A DNA stretch of 64,000 nucleotides. Source: Chimonanthus salicifolius (Eukaryota; Streptophyta; Magnoliopsida; Laurales; Calycanthaceae). Numbering within the stretch: position 1 is the stretch's first letter; each line of letters begins with the position of its first letter. The position numbers were made by a program, and so were the translations under genes. Positions 21,474 through 33,064 of this stretch are shown piece by piece. The DNA is taken from positions 93,679,064 through 93,743,063 of the forward strand of contig CM023532.1 in NCBI GenBank assembly GCA_013350335.1, written 5' to 3'. The notes below the pieces were generated by a model. It ran no database searches, was not told where the DNA came from, and saw only the letters and a program-made list of their open reading frames with translations.

Positions 21474-23286
21474 TGTTGGTCAAGCTAGCCAAATATCTAA
21501 AATAGTCCTAGAGGGGGGTGAATAGGACTATTGGGGAACTTTAAAATCTATTTAAATATTGGGCACTTTTATGATTAATTAATACAAATTTGCTCAATTA
21601 ATATTCTAAATGTGATTTACAAGCAAGATTAAGTTTAAGAAAATTAAGTGTGCAATAAGATATGAGCTAAGCAAGTGCACAAAATAAGGTGAAGAAGATG
21701 AGAAGAGATGGAGAATTGTGACACAACGATTTTTACGTGGTTCGGCAACCTTGCCTGCATCCACGCCTCAAGTACACCACCTGAGGATTTCACTAACCTT
21801 CTCCTTCAATGGTGGAGAAGAAACCAATTACAAAGCTTAATCTACTTCACGGGTGTAGATTGACCTAATCACCAAGAGAACACCTCTCTTGAAAGCCAAT
21901 AGGGTTACACCAACCCTTTACAATATTTCACAATTAATAGAAAGAAGTTGTGCTTTGAAAAATACCAAGAACTTAGCCTTGAGTTACATGAAGTAGCTTG
22001 GGCTTGTTCTTGAATGTCCTCCTCTTCTTGGCTTGATGTAAATGCTCCAATGAAGTCCAACCAAGGTGTTAGCAAGGAGGTCTAGGGTAATTCAAGGTTT
22101 TCCTATGAGGATTAAGACCCTAGAAAGAATCTCTACTTAACACATTCAACTTAGAGCATAAAATGCTCAAGATATGCCTATGAGAGCTTTTAATGTGTTT
22201 GAGATTAAGAATCAAAGCTTAGAGTATTATAACTATGGACTTTGTAAGCTTTGGAAGTTGTTTGAAAGCTTGGAAGAATGTATGAAAAAATTAGGCTCAA
22301 GTCATCAATCTTTTTCTCTCCAAAAAGCCTTACATTTATAGGCTAGAAAAGTCCCAACGGATCTATCTTCGGACCTTCCGAAGATAGGTCTCAGATCTTC
22401 CGAGGTTGCAATGGTCGGATTCCCAACGGTCATATTACAACAGCTCTTTTGAGCTTGCAATGGCTAACTTCGGATCATCCGAAGGTTTCTGTTCGGAACG
22501 TCTGAAGTTCCCAACAATGGCTGGGTTCAGAATATCCTCGGACGTTCCGAGACCATGTTCTCGGAAGTTCCGAGATGCCCATAATATCCTCGGATGTTCC
22601 TAGACATATGCTCGGAAGTTCCGAGCTGCTCATAGTCCCAACGACTGATAATATCCTCGGACGTTCCGAGAAATGTGCTTCGGAAGTTCCGAGATTCCAT
22701 GAGTCCCAACGACTGATAAATGAAAACAATATCCTCGGACGTTCCGAGTCATGTTCTCAGAAGATCCGAGATTCCCAGAAAAATCATTTTTCACTAAGTG
22801 TTGGAAACTTGAGATTTTGTGAAAAACGTGCACATGGTGGAGAGCTCATGAGTGATCTATGCAATCAGTTAGATTTAACTATAATGAACATTTTAGATTG
22901 CAAGGACACACAAAATATGGAGATATTTGGTAGATTGCGAGAGCTCTCCACAGGGCAAAGAGTGGGATTACAAACCCTGTTTGTATTATTCCAATTTTAA
23001 CCAAAAGGGCTTCTAAGGCTTCTAGGTCAGTCCTATGGTCCATATACCTGTGATGGTTGGCATTCAAAGAGTTCTTCCGGTTTTGGTGCGAGCTTTCAAA
23101 ACAACGTGTCTTCTGGAGCTTCAAGCTTGAATTGACTGTGCATGTCTTCCAGAGATGAGGTCTTGGACACGTAGACGGTCACTACTCAGTCAAAGAAATT
23201 TACAACTCAGGACTCAGTCGGACACGGTCACGGAATTGACAACTCAGTCTGACTCAGGAGAGGCAGATTTAACTTTTAGGCCAACA
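21474..23286. mobile_element. S1: solo LTR of an unrelated family, TSD CATTC
   Basis: It starts TGTTGGTC and ends GGCCAACA, so the ends form a 6-bp inverted repeat TGTTGG/CCAACA. CATTC is duplicated at 21469-21473 and 23287-23291. The 1813-bp insert lacks coding sequence and any primer site, as expected for a solo LTR. It contains CTAGAGGGGGGTGAATAGG near the start and TTTTTACGTGGTTCGG near 21730. From memory these motifs are common in plant LTRs, but I cannot assign a superfamily. ORFs in 22400-23130 run through its palindromic repeats and are not credible genes. Confidence 0.85.
22366..22770. repeat. Array of short palindromes in S1
   Basis: At least ten imperfect palindromes of 15-17 bp. 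Examples are CTTCGGATCATCCGAAG (22471-22487), CTCGGACGTTCCGAG (22537-22551, 22656-22670, 22734-22748) and CTCGGAAGTTCCGAG (22560-22574, 22611-22625). In the second half they come in pairs, one of each kind, about 8-10 nt apart; pair starts are at 22537, 22589, 22656 and 22734. Confidence 0.9.
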
Positions 23287-24463
23287 CATTCGGTCATAAC
23301 CATGGCCCAATACACACCCTTTTTCTTACAACTTATTTGGCTTAAACACTTAAGAAATCTTACCAAATTTTCCAAACTTTCTTCTTGCCTTTGATCCTTG
23401 GTTTCTCCTCTCTTGTTTCCTTCTTTCCTTCTTTAATTCTTTGCTGGTTTATGCTTGAATAACTGGTGCCAAAACCTCTGTTGTTCAGCCAAGAAAAACG
23501 AACTTGAAGAGAGGGAGAGAGAGATGAGAATTTCTTGGATACTCTATGTAAAAATCGGCCAAGAAAGGTAATCTTTTCCTCTTGTAGTTTCCATCCCATC
23601 TTCCATTCATTTCCCTCATTTAATCTTGGCAAAAATGATGGGTTATTGGGTGCCATCCAAGGCAACCCTTCACCCAAACGGTGCATCTATTCACATTAGC
23701 CATTGCATCTCATTCAATGAGATGATGCCGCCCCAACCTTGGTGTCCCTTGGCTTGGCCAAGGCACCCTTTCACTCCCAAGGGTTGGGATTTATTTCCCA
23801 AGTGTTGTGTGAGATTCAAACACCCTTTCAATATCCATTTAACTCACTTGACTCAAGGCCCTTTTTATTCCAACTCAACTCACCTCACTTAACACACTTA
23901 ATGCATCTCATTTTAATGCATTTGAGTCAACTCATTTTCTTAAATCCAACTCACTTCAAATCAGTCCAACTCAAGCTGAATTAACTCACACTTGAGTTCA
24001 ATTGAGGGCCCACACGGTCATCCGTGGTCAACTTGGTCAACCCGACCCATTGGGTCCCCAATCAGCCCCTTGACCTGTTTTGACAACTTGACCCATTAAT
24101 GGGCTGATTTTGCCACTTTTAATTAGTTTTCACTTGTGTTTCAAGCCTACTCATTTTTACTATACCTGATTTCCAATCAGTTCAGCTTGACCCCATTTAA
24201 TTTGAGCTTACACAATGGTCAAATTATCCATTTTGACCCATTGGGTCCAATTGGGCCCTTTGACCCATTTAGCCATTTTCGACCCAATTGATGTTCATTA
24301 CCCAACTAATCAAACTTGACATTGATAATGTGCTCATATGATCTTAATTTGAGCAATGGGCCCCACCATTTCCTTATTTGACATCTCAAAATAAGTAATT
24401 TAACAAACCAGGGTCATTTTCATAATTATCCACTTCATTGAGAAATTGGGGTGTTACAAAATG

Positions 24464-25579
24464 TAGGTATAAGGATCTCTAATGGAGTTTTTAGGGTTTG
24501 TATCATGAAAGAATGATTAATGATGTTAGGGTTTTAAATGATTAAATGTTGGTAAATTTTAAAAGGGGTTTGAATGCGGAATGATGATGGATGTAAAATA
24601 ATGGAAAAAAAAATAAATGGGGAATGTTGGTGGTGTTGATGAACCCTATGGTAATGTATTCATAATTTTATGCATGGAATGTTTTTAAATCCTATGGTGA
24701 TGAAATGGGGTTTTTAGGTTTAAAACCATGGAAGGGGTTAATGATTTTGAAGGTTTTGAGTGAAAGAATGATAGTAAATTTTAAAGGGGTTTTTAAATGA
24801 GGGAATCCATGGATGAAAGTTAATGTTATTATGGTCTTAAATGTCACCAATGAATGATGAACCTTTGGGTGATGTGTTGGTAGTTTTGATGGACCAAAAT
24901 ATACCAATTGATGATCAAAATTGATGATTTAAATTGCATGATGTAAATCTCCTCATGAGAGGGCTTGTTATGGATCTAAATGTGGTGAAAAAGACCCAAG
25001 GAAAAATGGGGTTTAGGTTAAATTTAAAGGGGCTAATTTTATTGAAACCCATGACCCATTTGTGGGTCAATTTATGGGTTAGATTTGGTATTATACATGT
25101 GAGTAATGAATGGGGATTAGGGTGAATCAAGTGGCTAATTTGTGATGATGTTATGGCTAAGGAGTCATTAAGGGATCCAAGTCTATGGATCAATTGATGG
25201 GCTAAGTATGGGGTCACATATGTGTTGAATGAATAAAGGTTAAGTTAATTAAATGGTTGATTTTAATGATCATATGACATGGTTGATGGGTCATTAACGG
25301 ACCTAAGTTATGGATCATTAATGGGTCTAAGTTGTGGATCAATTATGGACCATAATGTACATGGATAAATGAGTGACTAGTAATGGAAAAGAGGTAGTGG
25401 CAAAACCGTAAATATGGGCCAAGATAAAGAAACCCATGGAAGATGATCATGGACTTAGGGACTCTAAGTAATAACCGTGTGTGTGATAAATGAAGCCTAG
25501 GGTGGCTGGTTTGTAGACTTGTGTGATTAAAATGTTTAATGGACTAAATGGGACCCACAAAACCTAGTTAGTGAGGTTC
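24464..25579 (+). repeat. B1 3' LTR, second segment
   Basis: It continues the LTR from the point cut at 14599 (match to 5' LTR about 6590-7700). It is cut again at 25579, where GGTTC precedes element B2. No gene. Confidence 0.92.
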
Positions 25580-28500
25580 TATAAGAGAGGGCGCGGACGT
25601 CACGACTCGAGTTAAGTCCGAGCTTATAAAGCCCGACCCTTAGCTGGCCAACCCCACGCGTGCGCGGAACTAAGTCCACGAGGACGGTTCTTGCGTAGAA
25701 AGTAAGCTCGAGGAAACTAACTGAAGGCGGAACATGATAAGAGAGTTTATCCTACCGGTTATTAGATAGAAGGGAAGATACAACATTAAATTACCAAAAT
25801 ACTCCTATGTTCATAATTATTTCTCAAAATGATAACGTCCATAATACAGTCAAAACATAGTAAGAAATATAAATTATAAAGTCCGACGACCTAAGCTACT
25901 TTAAATTACATCTCCAAAATGAAACTTAAATAAAATTAGATATCCGTTTCCCAAGCTCCTAAGCTTGGCTCCCGGCGTGTCCAGCATTTCCGCCGTCTCC
26001 TGCGTCATCAGCTAAGGTAGAAGTAGGGTGTTAGTCAACGCGCCTAGTAGGACTCCGATTAGGGCTAGCACATGGGTTAGCGATAACATGCATACCGACA
26101 ATAATATAATGATAAAGTAAAATCACATGATGCATGCCATGCTATGGGTGCCTATGTCATGTGTCCCACCCATCCTCCATATCATAAAAATATCGTATCC
26201 CCCTTGACGGCAAAGCCTCGTCAAGGTATCCCCATGTTTGCTTCTCGGTCGCCCCGACGGAGCATGGACTCCGGTTATAGCATAACGTGCTATCCCCATG
26301 TCTGATTCTCGGTCGCCCCGACCGAGCATGGACTCCAGTTATAGCCCCTCGGGCTATCCCCATGTTTGTTTCTCGGTCGCCCCGACGGAGCATGGACTCC
26401 GGTTTCATTATTTTCCCGCACATGCCATGCATGAGATGTAAGTGCATTACGCTATGTAATATATATGTAATCCATAAACTTAATATATATCATACATATC
26501 CATATAATGCATAACATTAAAAATATAAACCATAGTATGAATATTGAATTCATAAATCAAAAACCCATCATAATACAAATTACATAATCATCAAAATAGA
26601 TTAAAATAACCATCACATATCCACGGCTTACAAAGAGGTAGGAATCCTACCGAATACCGCTTAGCGTCCCGTTACGTTTCCGTTCGATAATCCGGTAGCC
26701 GATCGCGTATCGTTTTGCGATGTCCCGATACCTTATTACACATTTATCGAATTAATCCATTTGTTATCCGTGATTAAATCCCTAGTTGATTACAATTTTT
26801 AAATTCCTAATTACGTTACACGTTTATCAACATTAGCCCCTAACTTAGCCCCATTTTCCGTGGTTTTAAAACACGTCCATGAATCCAATTTTTTTGGCCA
26901 TTTAAATATTCTAATTTGCGAACCTAAACGCAACAACTATCTGCTTTATTTAATCATTCATAATGTATTCGATTTCATGTCTAATCCACATAGGGTTCGG
27001 CCATGTACCATGGCCGAACCCATGGTTCTTCAAAGTGGCTAATAATTACCATTTTGCCACTCTCTCTTCTATGGTTAATCATTCCCTCTTTTATGTGTAT
27101 TTTAAATCAAAAATTCATTCATAACTTAGATCCACTAGGCATTCATTGACCATGACCTAATATCCATAAAATAGCCACTTAATTTAATTAATTTTGAAAA
27201 CATTTAATCCCATAAATCATTCCATATTTGGCCTAAGATGTGGCCCACAAAAGGGGTCATGGGTTCGGCCATACAACATGGCCGAACCCATGATGTCCAT
27301 TTTCCCATTTCTTGAGTCCATTTTGCCTCATTTAATCATACCTCAAATGAATTTAAATCATTCATTTACATCCTCATTTTCATCCCATTTAAAATACTAT
27401 ATACCAATCCATTAAAATTTCCATTCCTCTCCATCATTTCCTATTCATTAAAATCACAAATCACCACCATAGGGTTCGGCCATGTACCATGGCCGAACCC
27501 ATGGTCCATGGCTCACTTTTATTAGTGTCATTAGGACCAATGTTTCATCAATTTTTGTCCATGATTTTTCTTTGCTAAAAAGGTACCTTTTAAAATCAAT
27601 AACATCATTCATTTGCTCCCTTTAAAACTTATATCATACACTTTGTAATCTATTTAAAACTATCATTTCCTCCATCATCTTCTATCTCTTCACTCTCATT
27701 AAAATAATTAATCATCACCATAGGGTTCGGCCATGGTGGTTCATGGTTTATCTCCTCCATGCCATTTTAGAAGCCATAATAATCATGTGCATTTCCCATG
27801 ATTTTCTCATTTTAACAATCCTTTAAAATCACCCATTTTTAACCATTTGAAACCTAATTTTCATTAACCATTCTCCATACTTCCATTCTTATTAAAACTC
27901 TAAAATTTACAATCACTAACCATGGGGTTCGGCCACATTGCATGGCCGAACCCTATAGTTCATGATTTTCTAAAAATGTCATGCCTCCATCATTTTTGAG
28001 GCCATTTGAAATCATTTATATCTTCCATGGTTTTCTCATTTAAAACCCCCTTAAAAATCACTAATGTTTACTTATTAGCATCTCAAAATCATAGATTACC
28101 CTTCCCTAATTTTAATCCTCAAACCCTAATTACAATTAATCCATCATTTACCATGGCATGACCGAACCCTATGGCCCATCAATCCACTAAAAATCCAAAT
28201 TTTCTATGCTTAATAAAGACTTACAAATTCCATTAAAAATTCCATTCTTCCATTTCATCCAATTCTTAATCCATTCCTCCATTTTATCCATTTATTATCC
28301 TACCATTTGATGGATCTTAGATCCATGGCCGACAACGTTTTTGGCCATATTTAGTCTAAGAAATGGATTCCATATCCTAAAAAAATAAACTCTTGTTTTA
28401 AGAAAATCTTACCACCCGACGACTCCTCCGGTCTCTCTTTGCTTCTCCTTGGCCTTCTCTTCTCTTCTTCTCCTTGATGTACGGTCAAGATGAGCTTGAT

Positions 28501-29650
28501 CAAATGGTGAGGCCCTCCAAGCTTAGGATCGGCCAATATTGAGTGAGTTTGCTTGAGAGAGGGAGAGCGAGGGGAGGATGGGATAAAAAGATGTCTAATG
28601 GTTTGGCTAAGCTTAAATCTTTCTTTCCTTCTCTTCTTCTTCTCTTCTAAATTTTCTTCTTTTCTTCTCTTGGTACATGGAGGGACGATTTTTGTTTTTT
28701 TGGCAGTGGAAGAGAGGTAGTGAGATGGGTTAGATGAGAATGAGATGAAATCTCATCTTTTGGTTACTTAGGTCACAATCCACATTAATTCTTCCTACCA
28801 ACCAACATGGCATTAATGGTGGTGGTTGGGATAAAACCACCATCCTTAGCCCATGGTTTAATTTTGTGTTTCTTTAAGTGGTTTGTGTTTGTTGGAGTGG
28901 TTTTGACCATTTGACTAACCTTTGGTTTAGATTAATTGGCTTAATTAATTTAATCCTTAATCTAAGTTAATTAATTCCCACTCAATTTAATTTTATTAAA
29001 TTCTTTCTCTATAAGATCCACCCATGGTTGACCAAGTCAACCATGGTGGTCGGCCCCACCACTCCTTGGGTCCACACGCCACCTCAATTGGCGAGGTGGA
29101 GGTGGGCCCCATTTGGCCATATTACCTAGTTTAATTCATCACCAATTTAGGTGATTTAAATTTTATTAAATCTACTCTTCTTATTGGATTACCATTGGGT
29201 CCATGGCCCAATTTCATTTTTGTCTTACCCATTTACCTTAGGGCTTATATTAATTTGATCCATCGGGTCCCAAATGGGTATTAGACCCAATTTGACCATC
29301 CATGACCCAATTACTTACCATTGACCAATTAAATGAATTAATTTCAATTCATGGTCTATTGGGTAACCATTGGGCCCATGGCCCAATTAAGTTCCCTCCT
29401 ATCCACTTACCTTAGGGCTTAGCTACCTTGGCCCATTGGGTCCCATATGGCTATTTGACCCAATTGACCACCCTTGACCCAAATTTATCATCATTGACCC
29501 ATTTAAATGAATAAATCAAATCCATGGCCCATTGGACCACACTTGGGCCATTGTCCCAAAATTTGGTCCATTTGGCATTTTATCACATCAAACTTCAAAT
29601 TTAAAATAATAAATGCCACTATATATTGATCCAAAAAATCAGCTATTACA
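25580..29650 (-). repeat. B2 3' LTR (about 60 bp missing at its outer end)
   Basis: It matches 34715-35640 plus 43646-46888. The first bases TATAAGAGAGG correspond to a point about 60 bp inside the 5' copy, so the GTAACGCCCGCCCC terminus and the T run are gone. Two GGTTCGGCCAT hairpins have lost an arm compared with the 5' LTR (27720 and 28150). The donor-like site (minus) is at 28412. No ORF with recognisable product. Confidence 0.9.
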
Positions 29651-29656
29651 ATAGAA

Positions 29657-29665
29657 ACCTCTTTT
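29657..29665 (-). promoter_or_regulatory. Polypurine tract of B2
   Basis: ACCTCTTTT on the plus strand, AAAAGAGGT on the element strand, six bases inside the 3' LTR end. Confidence 0.75.
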
Positions 29666-29712
29666 GAAATTTTCGTCCCGAAAATTCGAGCGAAGTAGGG
29701 GTCCAAAACAAC

Positions 29713-30975
29713 TCATGTGAAGAGCTCCGGATAAGCGGTTTTCATCTCCGACTCAAGTTCCCAGGTGGTTTCTTCACTGCCATGTCGTTCCCATACCACC
29801 TTGACGAACTGAATGGCGCGGTTCCGCAACACCCTTTGTTCGCTTCCAATAACTCTGACCGGCTTCTCCACATATGTCACATCGCTTTGTACATCGATGT
29901 CGTGAGCATTTATCACATGAGAAGGATCAGGATTGTACTTCCTCAGCATGGACACATGAAATACATCATGTAGAGATGACAGCTGTGGAGGGAGCGCTAA
30001 CTGATAAGCTACCCCTCCCACCCTTTTCAGTATCAGAAACGGCCTCACAAATCTAGGCGACAGTTTCCCTTTCTTTCCGAACCTCATGTGCCCTTTCCGT
30101 GGAGAGACTTTTAAGAATACTAAGTCTCCCACCTCAAACTCGAGGAACCTTCTCCTCTTGTCGGCATAGCTCTTCTGACGGCTCTGTACAGTGAGTAGAT
30201 GTTGCCGTATCAATTTAATCTGTGTTGTAGTCTCCGCAACCAAATTCAGCCCAATCAACGCAGGCTCACCGGCCTCTGTCCAGCACACTGGTGATCTACA
30301 CGGTCTACCATACAAGGCCTCAAATGGAGCCATCTGGAGGCTTGCCTGGTAACTGTTATTGTAAGAGAACTCCACCAGTGGCAAATGATCTTCCCATCCT
30401 CCCTTGAAGTCTATCATGCATGCTCTCAGCATATCCTCCAGTGTCTGTATCGTTTTCTCTGACTGTCCATCAGTTTGTGGATGAAATGCTGTACTAGTTA
30501 ATACGTCGATTCCCATAGCCGACTGCATGCCCTGCCATACCCTGCTGGTGAATCGACCATCCCTGTCGGACACAATAGACCGGGGAATACCATGTAGCCT
30601 GATGATCTCTCGGATGTACCGTTGACCCAAAGTTTCTGATGAATCTGTCATTTTGATGGGAAGGAAATGTGCAGACTTGGTCAACCGGTCCACTATGACC
30701 CATATCGCATCATTGTCCTTTGATGTCCTTGGCAACCCTGTTACAAAGTCCATGGATATGTGCTCCCATTTCCATTCCGGTACCGGTAAGGGTGCGAGTA
30801 AGCCCGATGGTTTCCGATGTTCTGCCTTAACATGCTGACAAGTTAAGCAACGAGCAACAAACTCTGCCACATCTTTCTTAAGTCCATGCCACCAATAGTG
30901 CCTCTTAAGATCATGATACATCTTGGTGCTGCCCGGGTGGATAGAGAGTTTGGTTTGGTGTGCTTCAATCAGCAA
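29713..30975 (-). CDS. B2 integrase with C-terminal chromodomain
   Basis: An uninterrupted 420-codon frame. The zinc-binding HHCC has its His side at 6-13 and Cys at 43 and 46 (CLTC). The catalytic triad is Asp76 (SMDFVTGLP), Asp137 (VSDRDGRF) and Glu173 (DGQSEKTIQ), giving the D-35-E spacing of retroviral integrases. A GPF module follows, with its Gly changed (VRPF), then FHVSMLRKY and a chromodomain near 370-415 ([21 protein letters not shown]). The ATG is internal to a polyprotein; the true upstream frame is the neighbouring block, shifted by one base near 30970. In life it would be released by protease, bind LTR ends and insert cDNA. It ends just before the LTR, as expected for the Tekay/Del lineage. 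Confidence 0.92.
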   Translation of the reverse strand: MLIEAHQTKLSIHPGSTKMYHDLKRHYWWHGLKKDVAEFVARCLTCQHVKAEHRKPSGLLAPLPVPEWKWEHISMDFVTGLPRTSKDNDAIWVIVDRLTKSAHFLPIKMTDSSETLGQRYIREIIRLHGIPRSIVSDRDGRFTSRVWQGMQSAMGIDVLTSTAFHPQTDGQSEKTIQTLEDMLRACMIDFKGGWEDHLPLVEFSYNNSYQASLQMAPFEALYGRPCRSPVCWTEAGEPALIGLNLVAETTTQIKLIRQHLLTVQSRQKSYADKRRRFLEFEVGDLVFLKVSPRKGHMRFGKKGKLSPRFVRPFLILKRVGGVAYQLALPPQLSSLHDVFHVSMLRKYNPDPSHVINAHDIDVQSDVTYVEKPVRVIGSEQRVLRNRAIQFVKVVWERHGSEETTWELESEMKTAYPELFT

Positions 30976-31358
30976 CTCTCTTCAGCAATTCTTAGCACAT
31001 ATGTCCTGCCTCGGAACATAAGACCCTGCCCTGGTCGTAACTCCCACTCCGGTATAACCTCGCCGGTAGACATCTTAGCCCAAATCTCCTCCACCTCTTG
31101 ATCTGTCCGTTGCTCCCGTTCAATCTCGGAGACCATGTTGGATCGTATGATCAAATTATATATGGTCCCATGATTATTGAGGTAGAGTTTAAATTCTCTG
31201 ATGGTATTCAGTACCTCCCATTCCGTCCTAATCATGCTGGCTACTGTCGCATGTGACAAGCGGCTGAGGGCATCCGCCACTTTGTTCGCCTTGCCAGGAT
31301 GATACCGAAGTGCGAACTCATAATCTTCCAGATATTCCATCCATCTGCGCTGTCTCAT
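30969..31358 (-). pseudogene. B2 RNase H end and integrase N-terminal linker
   Basis: It reads [20 protein letters not shown], then [13 protein letters not shown] (the conserved end of Ty3/gypsy RNase H), then a linker ending in [21 protein letters not shown] frame change at about 30970 separates it from integrase, and one near 31385 separates it from the RNase H core. Homology shows it is part of the same polyprotein. Confidence 0.85.
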
Positions 31359-31387
31359 GTTGAGTTCCTTCTGATCAAATAAATACT

Positions 31388-32044
31388 TCAGACTCTTGTG
31401 ACCGAGAATACCTCAAACTTTTCACCATAGAGGTAGTGTCTCCAGCTTTTGAGAGCGAAGACCACCGCTGCTAGTTCTAGATCATGTGTGGGATAATGGC
31501 GTTCATGAATTTTCAACTGTCTTGATCCGTACGCCACCGCACGATTACCTTGACTGAGTGTACACCCCAGTCCCTCACCGGAGGCATCACAGTACACCTC
31601 ATAATTTCTGCCTCTTTCCGGCAAGATCAGAATAGGAGCGGTCGTAAGCCTCTCCTTTAGCTCCGTAAATCTCTGATTACACAGATTGGACCACTCAAAC
31701 TTGACTCCTTTCTAAGTGAGTCGGGTAAGTGGATCTGCAATCTTGGAGAAGTCCCTGATGAATTTCCTATAGTAACCGGCCAATCCCAGAAAACTGTGGA
31801 TCTCGGTCACATTTGTCGACGCTTTCCATTCCTTGACTGCCGCTACTTTTGTTGGGTCCACGACTATACCTTCCTCTGATATAATGTGCCCCAAGAAGTT
31901 GACTTCAGATAGCCAGAATTCACACTTGCTGGCTTCGGCATATAATTGGTTCTTCCTCAAGGTGTCTAGGACTATCCGCAGGTGCTCGGCATGTTCCTTC
32001 TGACTTTTGGAGTAGATCAGAATATCGTCAATGAATACGATCAC
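31388..32044 (-). pseudogene. B2 reverse transcriptase C-terminal half and RNase H core
   Basis: It begins at the catalytic FIDDILIYS motif (the YVDD-box equivalent) and continues through FLGHIIS and [16 protein letters not shown] lies at about 31712. RNase H follows ([16 protein letters not shown], then [24 protein letters not shown]). The frame is lost near 31400, where one base is missing from the GATCAC that encodes the SDHKSL region in relatives. Active sites are visible, but the frame is broken twice. Confidence 0.88.
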
Positions 32045-32047
32045 AGA

Positions 32048-32637
32048 CTAATCTAAGTAAGGACGAAATATCCTATTCATCAGGTCCATGAACACCGCCG
32101 GTGCATTAGTAAGCCCAAACAGCATGACTGCATACTCATACATACCATACCGTGTCCTGAAAGCTGTCTTTTCTATGTCCTCCTCTCTAACTCGAATTTG
32201 ATGGTATCCAGACATCAGATCAATCTTGGAGAAATGAGAGGAACCCCGAAGTTGATCAAACAAATCGTCAATCCGAGGTAGGGGATATTTATTCCTGACA
32301 GTCAGCTGGTTCAACTTTCTATAATCCACACACATTCGAAGGGTACCGTCCTTTTTCTTTACAAATAACACTGGGGCTCCCATGCGGATGTGCTGTTCCG
32401 AATGAAACCCAGTCTGAACAGTTCATCAATCTGCTTCTTCAACTCGGTCATCTCAGCTGGTGCCATCCTATAATGGGGTAATGATACTGGAGCGGCGCCG
32501 GGGTAAAACTTGATCTCGAAGTCTATCTCCCTCTTGGGTGGTAAACCAGGGAGCTCTGTTGGGAATACCTCGACATAATCTGCTACTACCACCGGAAGTT
32601 CTACCACTGGTGTCTTATCTAATCGGAGGTTGTTCAA
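32048..32637 (-). pseudogene. B2 reverse transcriptase N-terminal half
   Basis: It reads from the connection with protease (VFPTELPGLPPKREIDFEI) through [17 protein letters not shown]. After a frameshift near 32385 it continues with [48 protein letters not shown] and [17 protein letters not shown] at 32048-32050 sits two codons before VIVFIDD. All fingers and palm motifs are present. The element needs three repairs in this enzyme, so it is inactive as read. Confidence 0.88.
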
Positions 32638-33064
32638 GGCAAGATGGTTCAGTTCTTCCTGCAGCCTTCTAGGGATGCCCTACCTGTCAGCGTGTACCAC
32701 GTACCGCTTTCCCTCGGGTGACCAAAATATCACCATACGAAGATGGCAATCAATATGGGCCTGATATGTAGTCAACCAGTCCATGCTAAATATGACATTG
32801 TATTCCGCCATATCGATTACTAAATAGTTGAACTCGAATCTGAATCCCGCGAGTTCCGTGTTTAATGCCGTACATATAAGTCCTAGTGATGTGTCTCCGA
32901 CGGGGGATACAATGGTAAGTTATGTGGACAGGTTTGTACTAGTGTGCCCGTGGCAGATATGAATGCAGCAGATATAAATGAATGCGAAGCTCCAGAGTCA
33001 AATAAAGTAATAGCATAGGAACTACCAATTACAGCCATACCTTGCATCACCGAGCGATCCATCG
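32638..33064 (-). pseudogene. B2 protease region
   Basis: The catalytic motif LFDSGASHSFIS is intact around 32985-33020, in the same frame as the gag zinc knuckle. Downstream a frame change leads to short stops. The second conserved part, NVIFSMDWLTTYQAHIDC, is readable near 32760-32810. This is a single-domain aspartic protease that would act as a dimer to cut the polyprotein. Confidence 0.75.

Larger units (their letters stand above)
14600..24458 (-). mobile_element. A2: deleted family-A retrotransposon with TSD AAATG
   Basis: Flanks are AAATG at 14595-14599 and 24459-24463. On the plus strand the order is 3' LTR 14600-17884, a 1.47-kb interior 17885-19355, and 5' LTR 19356-24458. Subtracting solo LTR S1 and its TSD leaves 3285 bp for the 5' LTR, exactly the length of the 3' LTR. 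The interior is two fragments of pol joined to the leader, so it arose by at least two deletions from a coding element. Unlike A1 and A3 it has no accessory ORF. Confidence 0.95.
19356..24458 (-). repeat. A2 5' LTR, containing solo LTR S1
   Basis: It begins TGTAACGCCCC and ends GGGGTGTTACA. It is nearly identical to the 3' LTR outside the S1 insertion. The donor-like site (minus) is at 23363. Confidence 0.93.

Noticed and set aside
22575..23000. 141-codon ORF in S1
   Set aside because: Its repeating protein pattern comes from the palindromic DNA repeat; a comparable antisense frame is open too.
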